In this document: piece after piece, positions 1 through 12,164 of the stretch
How positions within the stretch are numbered: the first letter of the stretch is position 1
How the letters are laid out: the number at the start of each line of letters is the position of its first letter
DNA from: Trichopria drosophilae
Lineage: Eukaryota > Arthropoda > Insecta > Hymenoptera > Diapriidae
Length of the DNA stretch: 64,000 bases
NCBI GenBank assembly: GCA_030407085.1
Contig: CM059584.1
Span: 123,294,501 to 123,358,500, forward strand
Direction of reading: 5' to 3'
Made by a program: the position numbers and the translations under genes
Notes under the pieces: generated by a model
What the model saw: only the letters and a program-made list of their open reading frames with translations
The model's database searches: none
Told to the model about the DNA's origin: nothing

Positions 1-810
1 TTGTTCTATTTTTTTATCAAATAATTTTCAAGGTGACCTCTTTTTGCATAGTTTTTTCTTTTGAAATGATTATGGTAATGCTATATAATCAAAATCGTGT
101 CCAGTTTCAGGTCTGTGTTTGGTTAGACATGTTCCGAGTTTTTTGTAAAAATGTTCAGCTTGTGGTCGTTTATTCGTGTTTTGAGAGGCCTGTACGGCTG
201 TCCGATATGAGATTTATTGCAATGAAAACAAGGGATTTTATCCACTTGTTTTTCAACGAGAAGTCGGTCTTTTGCGTGGTTGGATTTGTGTAATATTCGT
301 TTTAAAGGGGGTTGAAACTATCCTTATATTTTGAGTTTTGAAAATTTCAACGATATTCTCTGAAAGTCCTTTTATATAAGGGCAACTTATTGTTTTGATT
401 AAGTTTTCGTTAATACTCGTGTTCAAATTGTTTTGGGTAGTTGAATTCATAAAATTTAGACGTTTTTTGATACTTTGGTGAATTAATAAGTACGGATATC
501 CGTTTTCAAGTAATATTGTTTTTATAAGATTTAAACTTTTTCAGTGAAATTCAGAAGAGGACAATTTAAGTGCACGGTCGGTTAAACCGTATATCATTAC
601 GATTTCTTGAGACGCAGGATGGATGGATTCGTAGTGTATGAATCTATCTAACCAGGATTCTTTATGAAACCAATGAAGTTTCAGACTTCCATTGTCTTGA
701 ACGAATATTTTTGTATCCAGATAATTAATTTGTTTGTTTCGTTCAATTTCTGACCAGAATTTCAATTTACTGTTAGAATAAATTGCATTCTGTTACGGCT
801 AAATAAATAT
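1..810 (-). pseudogene. Penelope-like retroelement fragment (RT C-terminus, linker, GIY-YIG start)
   Basis: Read on the minus strand, three blocks follow the usual Penelope-like element (PLE) order. Positions 765-541 give the end of the reverse transcriptase region (INYLDTKI, WFHKESW, IYGLTDRALKL), which resembles the family pattern xINFLDV..WYHKPTWSGR..IYGLVDR. Positions 450-300 give the linker with CPYIKGLSENI, like the family motif PYxxGLSExI. Positions about 295-180 then give KDRLL and KIPCFHCNKSHIGQ followed by LKTRINDHK, matching the start of the GIY-YIG endonuclease. Lesions are visible: an in-frame TGA at 541-543, a frameshift near 290-300 and a TAA near 128-130. The rest of the endonuclease would lie left of the window edge. 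No 5' part of the RT is recognisable beyond about 810. PLE membership is confident; the exact family is unknown. It is a dead, 5'-truncated copy. Confidence 0.8.
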
Positions 811-1680
811 TATATATACACATATAGAAAATGATAACATATTAAAGTCTATCAATGTATGGTTCGAAAGTTTAACCCTTGTACAAACGGTCTTAATTTC
901 ATTACATGTCACATTTAGTCAATATTCTTACTGAAATCCATATTTCAGTTTCAATGTTTGGGCTGGATATAAAGATTCCTTATAACTATGGACAAACTAC
1001 ACTAAGCTAATCTAATTTATAAGTTTTCCACCAGTATATATCTTGTTCTACATCACACCTGAAAATACTTTAAAAACTTGAAGCGACTTTAGAATATTAT
1101 ATCAAGTTCACCTTACCAAATAACATCGTCAAAATCATCTGTTGATATTTAAGTAAACAAAATTATTAACATTATCGACTTTAAAGATAATGCATGGCCT
1201 TCCGAGATTACCTTATTTCAATATTGAGCACGTAATGTCTTAATTGCGCAAATTTCAACCAATAACGTGAAATGAAGCAAACAAGGTACCGTAGTTTAAC
1301 TAGACAATGGAGTTTATTATGGAAAATTGATTGCATGGCATTTTAGCTAAGAACATTAAGTTCCAAACTATGTTTTTGGGAAAAAATTAACTCTACTATG
1401 AAGAGACCAACAGTCCAGAAGAAATAAAATTGTATATATGTAGACATAAACATTTTGCGCTGTAATAAATGAACTTACAAAACAAAAGGTAGACAATTTT
1501 GTGAAATTCTACTTTTTGGCGTAAACAATACTGTATAGTAAATCGCTGATGCATCTGGGGCATGTTGACTTCCAGTTTAATCTATACCCTCACATATGGA
1601 GACACTCCCCTCCCCGTCCTAAGTTTTCTGCTGTATTCGGAATTATATTATTTTTAATTTTAAATGTTATTATCGGCTTC
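811..1680. other. AT-rich spacer, nothing recognised
   Basis: No ORF of interest, tandem repeat or terminal repeat seen. Homopolymer-poor AT-rich sequence between the Penelope fragment and the tRNA-like block. Confidence 0.5.
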
Positions 1681-1733
1681 GAGGCACAGGCGGTAACGCA
1701 CTGGACTACGAAGTCGTAGGTCGTGATTTCGAC
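1681..1733 (+). repeat. tRNA-Arg(ACG)-like head, possible SINE remnant
   Basis: The stretch GGTAACGCACTGG followed by ACTACGAAGTC resembles the D-arm and anticodon arm of eukaryotic tRNA-Arg(ACG), including the loop CTACGA, and is followed by a degraded T-arm (GATTTCGACG). There is no proper acceptor stem, so it is not a functional tRNA gene. A tRNA-derived SINE head is one explanation; chance similarity within the adjoining repeat unit (which repeats ACGAAGTCGTAGGTCG) is another. Confidence 0.3.
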
Positions 1734-2390
1734 GAAGTCGTAGGTCGCCGATTACGAAGTGCACGTACCGATCTCCACAGTTTTTGATATTGTCATGTAG
1801 AATGATTACTCCAAGTATTTAGGGTTGCCCATTACGAAGTGTAGGTAGCGCCAACCATAGGTTTTGATCTTATCATGTAGAATACTTACTCCAGATCTTT
1901 CAGGTCGCCATTTACAGAGTGTAAGTAATGCGCTCAGTATTTTTTTGCTATATTATTTCAAAAACCTGTCCTAAATGTACAGGACCATCGCCCTTGAGGT
2001 CAAACGTCAAGGTCACTTCAAGGTCAAATTTATTTCAAGGTCAAATTTTGTTTGACCTTGAAATGACCTTCACAATTGTTCCCGAGATCAAATGGATTTA
2101 ACGATAATCGACGACCCTGGACAATTGGAACAAGGGTTCTGCAACACAAGTTCAGAAACTGTGGAGCGCACTACCTATACCCCTAATCGGCGACCTTCGA
2201 CATTTGGACAATATTTTCCAGTAAAAATTATGAAAAATTATAAAGCCTAACTTCCGTATTCAGCGTCCCAAAGTACCTAGAGTAAGTATTTTACGTGGTA
2301 AGTTGAAAAACTGTAGCACGCACTACCTACGCCGCATAATCGGCGACTCCAAGCACCTACAGTACGTATTGTGCAAGATCATTTAAAAAG
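1720..2390. mobile_element. Fold-back repeat of about 100-bp units in opposite orientations
   Basis: Left half (about 1735-1940) contains successive copies of a unit with GATTACGAAGTG, a GTAGGTAGCGC-like core and ATACTTACTCCAG. The right half (about 2145-2385) contains the same unit reversed: GCGCACTACCTA, TAATCGGCGA and AGTAAGTATTTTACGTG. Both halves face each other around a centre rich in AGGTCA half-sites. This is the architecture of a fold-back DNA element or an inverted satellite fragment. No ORF and no clear target-site duplication were found, and the boundaries are approximate. Confidence 0.5.
1997..2070. promoter_or_regulatory. Cluster of six AGGTCA/TGACCT half-sites
   Basis: AGGTCA occurs at 1997, 2010, 2021 and 2038 and its complement TGACCT at 2053 and 2064. 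Three of the direct copies are preceded by TCA, giving TCAAGGTCA, the extended half-site bound by FTZ-F1/ERR-type nuclear receptors. Spacings between forward copies are 7, 5 and 11 bp. Receptor binding is inference; the cluster lies inside a repeat and may simply be repeat sequence. Confidence 0.4.
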
Positions 2391-2755
2391 AAAATGTGGG
2401 ACGAGCTAAACCCCGAGGTCCCCGAGATCGGCTACCTCAAACACGGTACGTATTTTGCAGCCTGAAATCTCCTGCCTCTATCCTGCATAAGTTTGACTCC
2501 AACGCCATCTACACACAATCCCGAAATGTCGGAACTAATTTAACGGTAAGCTCGACCCCTATGCCCGTTTCCGTACCCTGGTTCGACCCCCGTCCGGTGA
2601 ACAATTTTTCGATTTCGTTTTCAAGCAGCAGCTCGCTGTTGGCAAGACGAGCCACTTTGTTTGTTTAAGTTTCGAGAAAATTGTTTATCTGGCGGAAATC
2701 GACTCATGACCGCCGCTGTACTTGGAGTAGGTTTCTGCAGTTCCCACATTTCACA

Positions 2756-2880
2756 CACAAATGTGAAGTATGGCGCCATCTAGGAAGACGACCTGCAGCT
2801 TTCGCAAATCTTACAATTCATTAAATCCAAAAGATGTAAAAGGGCAATTCCGCCCGTTAAATAGTTAATAAACAAGAAAA
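2756..2880 (+). repeat. Retroposon 3' end, copy A
   Basis: Shares an ordered series of blocks with 16319-16447 in the same orientation: ACAAATGTGAA, TATGGCGCCA, GAAGACG, CTGCAG, TTCGCAAATCTT-like, AAAAGGGC and GCCCGTTAAA. It ends in an A-rich tail (AATAAACAAGAAAAAAAA). Two diverged copies ending in A-rich tails after a small GGGC..GCCC stem suggest the 3' end of a non-LTR retroposon or SINE. No coding part was recognised. Confidence 0.55.
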
Positions 2881-5220
2881 AAAAGTTGTGTAGAGGAGAG
2901 GGGTCCCAGAACGGCCTGTCGTACCATGCCGATCCTCTCGTATTTCTCGCAGGTGGCATTGACCATCGAATTTTTACTAGTATCACTGAAAGGCGGTTAA
3001 GCTATTGACAGTTTGAACGTGGATTGCAATTTTCACAAACAATTTTGTTTGAGGTTGTATGTCATGACGTGCACAGAAAACGTGTTAAATTGGTTTGTAA
3101 GCTTCTACAGCATCGAAAGGTAAGTCAGTTTTATTGGTTATGGACTTGGTTAAATGTATGCCGTGGATATTATGATTGCATTTTCGGACACATAAAAATG
3201 GCTAGTCGATATGTGAAAAAAGTGTGAGTGGTCTGAAAGCGAACGCGTGATGGTGGTCCGAAAGTGACCTCCCCTTTTCTGTCAATAATCTTGCAGGTGT
3301 AATAACTTAATGCTGCTGTGGACCTATTAGTGCGAATCCATGTTTTTCTTATGAAATTATGTCCGCGGTAATAGGAACAGCAGTAATTGGAACATTTACC
3401 CTACAGCGATTCATTCTTTGTTTCTACGAATACGTTTATAAAAAATTGTTAAAATGTACTTTAATAAGGTTAAAAATAAAAATTTCATTCCATAAAAATG
3501 TCATGTATTATATGTGATTGTATGCATTAATGCCACAGGTGCAATGATACATGATCTCCGAATTATCATTTAACAACTTAAGTTTTACATTTTTTTACGA
3601 TTTATTGCAAAACAATAGGAGGTCGGGTACGGATCATGTAAGGGTCGGTTTAGGACCACGATTTTCGGCATGTCGAAAAACTAGACTTTTGCCTTGTCTT
3701 CTATATATTTGTTTAATGGCACACGAAACCGCTTGGTAGAAAACATAAAAAAGTGTTCGCTCGACAGGAGTCATTTTGGAAATTAGCACTAAATTAATTT
3801 TTAGCAGAGTAATAACCTTTACCATTTGCCGAGTCGGGATAAGACCCCTCTCCCCTAATGATTCCGCCTGGCGATAGATAATGTATGTGAATTTCAATTT
3901 TTACGTAAGTAAGTGAAGCAGTTGCTTGCATTCAAATGTTATTTTTGTTTATCAATTATATAATAATATTTAAGCATACGTTTGGATTATTATCTAAATG
4001 ACAATATTGTATTCCCAGGAATAATAATGAGCTTGCTTTGTCGTTATGAAATCATCAGTTCTAAATTAATTGCAAAGTTCATATTGATCTAGAATAGTAG
4101 AAGAGATAACCTCGAAAATTAGACGCTCAGTAATTAATTCAATGGTGACATTGCACACACTCTTGCTATTTAGCTATTTACCTTCGTCACAAAGTTCTCT
4201 ATGGTAATTAGCGCCTAAAATCTTATTGACAATTTCACAGTGATATTCCGAAATATTATCAATTGCGTATCATGCACAAGTCTAGTTTCCAAACTCGGAC
4301 TATGCGTAAATTGATCAAATATCGAAATTATCCAATTTCGACTTCACACATAATGCGCTATAATTTCCCACAGAATAATTGATGTCCATTATATTACGAA
4401 AATTAAATTTGGATTGATACGTGAAACCAATTATTTCTCATAGATTCAGCACACGTGGTCAAGTTGATTTAATTGACTACAATCTTGAAGAAGAATACAA
4501 GGGGCTTATGAACTATCAAGATCATGTCAAAAAGTTTTTACATCTACGCCCGATATATGTAAATATATATTGTTTTGTTTTCATTCCCTGGCCGCCATGT
4601 GCGAATACATCGCCTGCGCAGAACGGCGGGGTTGGTTCGTTGGTTGTGTATATATGTATGTACATGGTCTGGCGTATCGGTATTTGCGCATATAATATAT
4701 ATACATATAGGTAGAGAAGTACAAAAAAGTTTGGGAATTTTCATAAACTGGATGCACAACTTCTCACAATCGTAATATAATAAAAACTATTTCATGTTAG
4801 ATGTACATTTTCTTAAATACTAATGACATAAATATTGAACTGTTTCTTAATTTTATGTGAAATCATCTATAATATTTACTTTCAGCGTATTTCCGAACCA
4901 AACTGTGAAATATATTTTCAGTTCGGGAATTACTCAGAAACATTTCGAACATATTTACCGATAATCGTGAAATTTTCGTCGAATTTTTCTCAAATCCTTA
5001 ACATCCGAACAAGTTCGGAAATTTTCACTGGATTATTTTTTTCCGTGATAAGTGATTCTTTTGGCCTGTGTACGTGTAAAGTTTTGCCACATATGTTTCT
5101 TTTTCAATGAATTGTAAGCATGATAGTTATAAAAAAGGAACGATTGAGAATTTTACTATCGCATTGAGATGGAAACCTCCAAATTGTTCACTGAAATTTA
5201 GCATTACACTTGTTATTAAT
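2881..5220. other. Mostly unassigned sequence with one old dispersed repeat at 3322-3405
   Basis: No supported gene. Positions 3322-3405 resemble 18661-18739 plus 19013-19035 (shared TTCTTATGAA, GTCCGC, TAATAGG and, after the MITE at the second site, TTTACC-like sequence). A short TA/GTATATA-rich stretch occurs near 4640-4710. ORFs here are short and lack recognisable motifs. Confidence 0.4.
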
Positions 5221-5255
5221 CAGTATTCTGCTGATGCCGCCGTCGCAGAATACTG
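5221..5255. repeat. Perfect 11-bp stem-loop
   Basis: CAGTATTCTGC (5221-5231) and its exact complement GCAGAATACTG (5245-5255) flank a 13-nt GC-rich loop. No T-run follows that would suggest a Pol III terminator, and no flanking gene gives it a role. Confidence 0.6.
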
Positions 5256-8200
5256 CAGGAGACACTTAATCATCTTGTAGAAATACAGGTAGTGGTGGAC
5301 TTCCCGCAAATAAGAAGCTTGTAATTACAGTCGTCCGCAAGTTCTTGTCTACCTTAAATCACCAGCGCCTCTGTTGCCCACGTACAATCTTGCATAATTT
5401 GGTGTCAGAAAAATCGGAATTCCATGATATTCTGAAACTTTACTTCCCAACTTCAAATAACTTTAATTTCACAACAAAAAGTATACGAAAAAATTAACAA
5501 AAAAGAAACACATGAAAATCGGGAGTTACTAAATAATTTCGCTTAGTTTGTTTATAATCTACAATATTTGTTAATGCTGTAATGGGCTAGAATTTTTCAT
5601 AAGAAACGCCTATCTTCATTTATTATATAGTATATTTTGTTCAAATTTGATTTACTGTTCCTTTTTATTCATCCCAATATTGTCATAGAAATTTTTCTTT
5701 TAATTTTCTAATAAACACACTCAGTTTAGAATTAGATAACACTAATATAATCGCTTCAGTGTGGTATAAAATATTCTCTGAAAACTTATTTAATTATACT
5801 TTTACGATTATTCAATAAATTACTCTTAAATATTATTTCAGCTCAAATTTTTCAGTATACATTAATATTATTGCACTTTTCAATAACTACAAATCGATTA
5901 TTTATAAGTTTCCTCGTGTCAATCTTCCAGATCACATAACACTAATCAAAACAGCAAAATTGAAGCTGATATGAGGAAATTGAAGTTGTCGAATTCAATA
6001 TGCGAGATTTTGAGAATTGTTATTATGTAGCGTTTTAATTCCTTTTATGTAACTTTTTTATTTTAAAATAAAATACGGGAGGTAACATTTTAATCAATCG
6101 TGGATTAACTAGGAAACAATGTAAAATATAAACAATAAGCAACATTAAATAACATACAATTAAAATTACTTGAATGTACTCAAAATTATTCGGTATTATT
6201 TGAAATACAAAAGAAAAATGATTTAAGAAATGTTTAACCTCAAATATTTCACTTTCCCGCTTGTAAAACCGAACACAATTATTTGCTCCATCTGAAGTCA
6301 GCCACGATCATAAATAAGTTTTGTTATTATTGGATCGGATAAAATAAATATTTTTTTGGAATACACTGATTGCTAAAAACAAGAGGAGTTTTCTATAATA
6401 ATATGATTATTGGAAAGTTCTCCTTTTCCTTTTTTTTTCACTCCTGGTACTGTGCATTTTCAGGATGAAAAGATTTTTTAGCTCGTTGGAGTGTGCATAA
6501 CAGAAGGATGCCCGCGGCATAAGGAAAAGAAATCCATGAAAATGTAACTTTCATAACGTGCTTGTAATCGGAAAGGATAAAATAAACAAAAATGAATATT
6601 TCTCGGACAAAGGAAGTCAGAAAATATGGCCAGTGCAAAGACTGCTATTTTTAGTTCTGTCGTTCTCAATATTGAGTTATTTTTTATTTTCACTGAACGC
6701 AGTGGATAATTAATATTTTTTGGCAATTTTCAGAATTGAGCATGCTTTAATCAAATATATTTTATCAAAGTTACGTAAAACAGCTAATTCCCCTGTTGAG
6801 AGTATTCTTCCTTTGCATATCATAAAACGAGCGCGCAAGAAAATGATTTGCATCTGGCTTTCTCCAGGGGATTCATTACAATTCTCAATTTATTTCAAAT
6901 TCATATGGTAAATTGCGAATTCGAAATGAAATCCACGTAAAGCAGATAACTTTTACGTTGCTATTGCAAATATAATTTTATATTTATTATTTTTATTTAA
7001 GTAATAAACAGTGATCTATATTTATTATTATGTATAACAATTACAATAAAAAATATAAAGACCTTATTTTGATCTGTACATTAAAAATCAGGCCATAGTT
7101 ACTAAACATAAGGAAACCGAACTGCTGTTTACATTCTTACTAAGTTTAGTCTCGCCAATTATTTTTTATTACGATCAATATTACCGTGTCTTTTTCATCA
7201 TTACGTGGTCAACGATGACCATCGAAATTTATACTATCGTCGACAGCACATATCCTAAACCAGATGTTTCAATCCAGATAACGTTATGTTAAAGTAAATC
7301 TTTATTGTCGGGTAAAATCCAAAGAAACCTAAAAATGTAGAGCCCCGAACAAAGATATAAAACAATTACAAAACATCCGATTTGTTTTTCTCAAAGAAAG
7401 CAATAGCTAATTTTTCATTTCGTGTAAATAAATAAAGTAATTGAAGAATAATTGTAGGTACTAGTTTGTAGTAAGGGTATAATGTTTCAATATTTTAATA
7501 TTTTGATTTTTTGATAATATTTATAGACATGGTTTTTTTCATTAGTTGTGATGCTTAAGAAATACTTAGCTAATGGCAAGTGCAGAAAAGATGTTGAATC
7601 AGTTATTATTAATCATCATGGATATTGATGATGTTATCAGGTGGGTCATGATGGAAATAAAGACGTCGTGCGATGTTCACCATGGGGTAACTGAATTGAT
7701 GATGACAAGAAAAATGTTTTTCTATTATACTTGATGATGATTCCTTTAGTTTGAGTGTTTCAAATCATAATTTAGCGATAAAAAACAATATTTAATTTCA
7801 CATTTCCCGAAAAGTGTTCTGGAGACTATAATACAAATATTATTCCTGGATATATTGTTTGTTTACAACTATGCGACAGAATATTTACTTTGATAGATAA
7901 AAGTTTTTTTCATTGTAGCATTGCAAAAATTCGTTAAATTGTAAATAGCATTCATAGCAGATTCTACAGATCTGTAATGTATTTCCTACCAGGGTATAAG
8001 AATGTATTGTATTTTACTTTTTGTGTTTTCGATTTTTTTTAAAGAAGTTTGACTTTTAAATGTATTTGCTATAACGTATCTAATGTGTATGGATACAGTA
8101 GCATATTTTTATATTTAGAAGTTCTATCGAACTATAGGTAAAATCGGATACATCCCGAATAAACATTTTCATAAACAAAAAAGTTATTATTTTTTTAATA

Positions 8201-9750
8201 GATAACTGCGAAACTTATGCTTTTATACATTTATAATACTTTCTATATAAAGGGAATTTTGATCATTTTTAAACTTTCAACGATACTTTTGTTCATTAGG
8301 GTAAGAACAATTTTACGAATGTTAGAAAGACAATGCATATTAATTTTATAAATCTTATATATCATTTTTATAATAAATAAGTATAAACTCAGCCTCATTG
8401 AGATTTACAGCGAATCGCAATTTAGGTTTAACTGAATATAATTAACATCAGGTTATACTATTAATTAAATCATAATTTGATGCAAATACAACCCGATGGG
8501 AATATAACATATGCTGATAACATTTGTAGGGTGAATGGAACAAGGTACGATGCTTTACAAAGATTTCGAGAAGTGGCAAGTGCTATTTTTCTCACGGCCA
8601 GAAATAGTTTTACAATCTTCTCAACTATACCATGAAGAGTTTCTTTAGTCTGGCGTGAATCCGAATCTGGCGTGGAATAGAATTCAGCCATATTAATAAT
8701 AAATTTAACGTTTTTTTGAACCGCACACCTGTACGACTTAAAAATGAAAAATTTTGTTAGCGATTTCGTAAAGCAATGCGAAGTAATAAGAAGAATGAGA
8801 AAATGTTGTAATTTCTTTGCATGTGGTTTACACATGGACACAAATTACATAGTGATATTGTACTAAAGTTCCACAAAACAGTAAATCTTATCTGACCTTT
8901 GATTTTATTTTGACCTAGACACGAATATATCAATAAGATATAAAACAATTCACAAGTTCCGACTTTTAGAATTTTGTAACCATGAATGTATCATGTATGT
9001 ATTAAATAAATATCCAACAAAAATATCCTTAAGAGGATCCTAAACTGATCCACTGGTAAGTACAAAACTTCACCAAGAAACATGAATTAAAGATGACTGA
9101 AAAAAGTTTTCAAAATTCGGGACTAGTAAAGGTAATTATAATTACTACAAAAGGTTTCCTAGAAAATACCAAAGACATTAATTGAGAACATACTGTGAAT
9201 TTTCGGTTTCCTAACATTCTTGGGGAGTTCCCAATTGATTTCTTTGCCATTTTCTGGGATGTCATCTATAGCGATTAGAATCAGCATCAGGGAGCCCGAA
9301 TTTTGAAAAAATAGATTCAGTAATTTTTTTATTTATTTTTTGTAGTGAAAATGTCTACTTTACCGACGAAGCACTTTAGAACCCCTTTAACCTTTTACGC
9401 CCAGATTCCATGTTCTGTAATGTACAATTTCATCTGCCTATTACACACTGAAAGCAATATATAAATGTTTTGAAATGTACCTTATTTACTATTTTCGAGG
9501 GTGCTTTTGCGAATGGTGATTTCCAAGTTTTTAAAAATTGAGTATATACCTATGATTTTAACAAAAATACTTGAAAATACATTTTTCGGGGTCATTTTTT
9601 TTTAATCTCATATTTCATGTCGTTGCAGCGATTTCTATGAACGGAAAAGTGGCTAAAAAGTACATGAAATATTTGGACAAAATTTATTTCGTTATTATTT
9701 TATAGATGTATGAAAACAAAATTTAGTATCATAATATTGAATAGTATATA
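5256..9750. other. AT-rich spacer, no gene supported
   Basis: About 4.5 kb of AT-rich DNA. The longest ORF (8470-8841, minus) has no recognisable domain, no flanking splice evidence and ordinary AT-driven composition, so it is not called. No terminal repeats or tandem arrays were seen. Confidence 0.5.
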
Positions 9751-10493
9751 CAGGGTGATCCAAAAGTCCCGGAACAGCAAAATATCTCAGCGGGAGTGCA
9801 TTTTCGGGGAAAATGTTTTAGGCAAAAGTTTAAGGATTTTTCCCTGGCTATTTAATGGCGATATTGAATTTGACCTTGAACATGACCTTGAAGGTTATTT
9901 CAAGGTCAAGTTAATTTTTTTAAATGGGAACCCCTATTTTTTTTCACGGATTCGGAAAGAGCACAAAATTTTACGTCCGAATATGCTATGGCCGTTTTTT
10001 TTCGGCAAGGTCATTTCAAGGTGAAACTTAAAACTCCCGTGACGGCGAAATATCTCAGAGGGTGTGCATTTCTTTGGAAATTGTTTCAGACAAAAGTTTA
10101 AGGATTTTTCCCGGGCTATTTAATGGTAGCACAGAATTTGACCTTGAACATAACCTTCAAGGTTATTTCAAGGTCAAGTTTGTTTTTTTTTAATGGAAAC
10201 TGCTATTTTTTTTCACGGATTCGGAGAGAGCACAAAATTTTACGTCCGAATATACTATGGCCGTTTTTTTCGGCAATGTCATTTCAAGGCCAAACTTAAA
10301 ACTCCCGGAACAGCGAATTAACTCAGCAAGAGGTCATTTTCGGGTAAAATGTTTCAGACAAAAGTTTCAGGATTTTTTCCGGGATATTTAATGCTAGCAT
10401 AAAATTTGACATTGAAAATTACCTTGAAGATTATTCTCAGGTCAAGATTATTTTTTTTTTTTAATTGGAACCCCGTTTCATTTTCTTAACGAA
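9751..10493 (+). repeat. Left terminal inverted repeat, three sub-repeats
   Basis: Three tandem units of about 270 bp begin near 9758, 10029 and 10296. Each starts with a variant of ACTCCCGGAACAGCGAA and (A)TATCTCAG, and continues with TTTAAGGATTTTTCC, TATTTAATG and TGACCTTGAA-type motifs. The repeated motif at each unit start is a plausible transposase binding site (inference). The third unit is the most diverged. Confidence 0.85.
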
Positions 10494-10974
10494 GTTATGA
10501 GGATCTTCCGGTATTGAGAGTGGTTAAATTCATTTTGTTCAGTCGATGCTATTACTGGACGATCTGCTCTAGGGAGATCCTTTACAGTGCCGTAAACTTC
10601 GAAACAATTTATTGTTCTGCCAAAAGTCGATTTAGGAATCAGTTCCTGTCCCTCGCTTGTCCTCTAATTTTGTAAATAGAATAATAAACTGTTTAAAAAA
10701 AGTGTATACATACATCTTACGCAACACTTGTGCAAAGTGAACTTGGGCGCGCGAACAGCGACAGAGAGCACGAGTCACCAGCGAAGTAAATAAACAACAT
10801 ACATTCACATTGAATTTATACACATACGTGTACAGTCTTATAAGGTTACATTTTGGTCTTAACTTTATCGTTTTGTGAGATACATGGATTTCCTATCTAA
10901 ACGCCTTTCCTATCTAAACGTATTAAGCATCATTTCAGTAACAAAATACATACGTATATTTCGTACAAAGAGCA
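10494..10974 (+). promoter_or_regulatory. Unique 5' region of the transposase gene
   Basis: About 480 bp between the left inverted repeat and the transposase start. It is less repetitive and locally GC-richer (10735-10790). It contains a short direct repeat, CCTATCTAAACG, at about 10891 and 10908. It presumably holds the transposase promoter; no TATA box or initiator could be assigned with confidence. Confidence 0.35.
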
Positions 10975-12057
10975 ATGGCTGCGCTAAGTGAACGAGAAAG
11001 AATAACCATTCTCATGATGAGAGGCTGGGGTGATAACCAGCGATCTTTAGAGAATGTGCGAACCTTATTTAACGCATCATTTAGAGAGGGACGAGAACCG
11101 ATTTCTAAATCTACTGTTAGCAGAACAATAAATCGTTTTGAAGTTCACGGTACTGTGAAGGATCTCCCAAGAGCAGGTCGTCCAGTAACAGCATCAACTG
11201 AAGAAAATGAGTTGAATGTCGCGCTGTCAATAACGGAAGATCCTCATACTTCCATCAGGAAAGTTAAACAGCAGCACGACTTATGTTACGGTACAGTACA
11301 ACGGATCTTAAATAAAAACTTAAAATTTCACCCATACAAAGTTAGACTCGTACAACAATTGAATGAAGACGATCCTGATAGACGCCTACAGTTTGCGGAA
11401 TTAATGATGAATCGAATAGATGCTGATGCCGGTTTCTTGAATCGCATCGTATTTTCTGATGAAGCTACATTCTTCTTAAATGGGGCAATCAATAGACATA
11501 ACATGTCTTATTGGAGTGAAACCAATCCTAATTGGATGGTCGATAGTCGTTCTACTCAATATCCTGAAAAAGTAAACGTATGGGCAGGTATTATAAACAA
11601 TGCGGTAGTTGGGCCCTTCTTCATCGAGGGTACCCTTACTGGTCAAAAATACCACGATATGTTGAGGGACGACATCATCCCTGCTATTCAGGTTATTGTA
11701 GGCGAGGATTTCGATCAGACTTGGTTTCAGCAAGATGGTGCAGCACCCCATTATGCAACAGATGTTCGCAATTATTTGAGTGATGTATTCGCAGAACGGT
11801 GGATAGGTCGAAGGGGTGTAATAGAATGGCCACCAAGATCTCCGGATCTTACGCCCCTTGACTATTTTCTATGGGGTTATCTCAAAGATAGAGTGTATCG
11901 AACGAAACCGGTGAATATTGAGGAAGTAAAACAACGAATACGGGATGAGATCGCGGCTACAGAACCAGATATGATTAAAAAAGTCGTATCGACTTTTTAT
12001 AATCGCTTGGGATATTGCCAAGAAGTTCATGGCAATCACTTTGAGCATAAGCTTTAG
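10975..12057 (+). CDS. Tc1/mariner transposase, DD41D type
   Basis: This 360-aa protein is a cut-and-paste transposase expected to bind the inverted repeats and catalyse strand cleavage and transfer in the nucleus. The N-terminal part (about 1-115) has two helix-turn-helix segments, with ISKSTVSRTINRF at 43-55 and YGTVQRILNK at 105-114, separated by a GRPR-like linker (RAGRP, 66-70). The DDE domain shows D162 in IVFSDEATF, D254 in WFQQDGAAPH and D296 in SPDLTPLDYFLWG. There are 41 residues between the last two acids, which defines DD41D rather than the DD34D of mariner proper. All three acids are present, the length is normal for the family, and there is no stop or frameshift. ATG at 10975 precedes the HTH and is the first in frame. 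The gene sits alone between matching inverted repeats, so activity is plausible but unproven. Confidence 0.93.
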   Translation: MAALSERERITILMMRGWGDNQRSLENVRTLFNASFREGREPISKSTVSRTINRFEVHGTVKDLPRAGRPVTASTEENELNVALSITEDPHTSIRKVKQQHDLCYGTVQRILNKNLKFHPYKVRLVQQLNEDDPDRRLQFAELMMNRIDADAGFLNRIVFSDEATFFLNGAINRHNMSYWSETNPNWMVDSRSTQYPEKVNVWAGIINNAVVGPFFIEGTLTGQKYHDMLRDDIIPAIQVIVGEDFDQTWFQQDGAAPHYATDVRNYLSDVFAERWIGRRGVIEWPPRSPDLTPLDYFLWGYLKDRVYRTKPVNIEEVKQRIRDEIAATEPDMIKKVVSTFYNRLGYCQEVHGNHFEHKL

Positions 12058-12116
12058 TAAGATACATAATTTCATCAAAATTTTAGTATACCCATCTTGC
12101 CTTAACTGTCTGGGGA

Positions 12117-12164
12117 CACCCACACACACGCACACGCACACGCACACGCACACGCACACGCACA
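12117..12164. repeat. CACACG microsatellite
   Basis: About eight units of CACACG/CACACA 60 bp downstream of the transposase stop codon, inside the transposon. Confidence 0.9.

Noticed and set aside
8470..8841. 123-aa minus-strand ORF
   Set aside because: No recognisable domain, no splice-site support and AT-rich composition like its surroundings; I could not distinguish it from chance.
9710..10024. 104-aa ORF at the left end of the mariner element
   Set aside because: It runs across the element boundary and through the inverted repeat; the minus-strand ORF at 12829-13065 is its mirror copy. Repeat sequence, not a gene.
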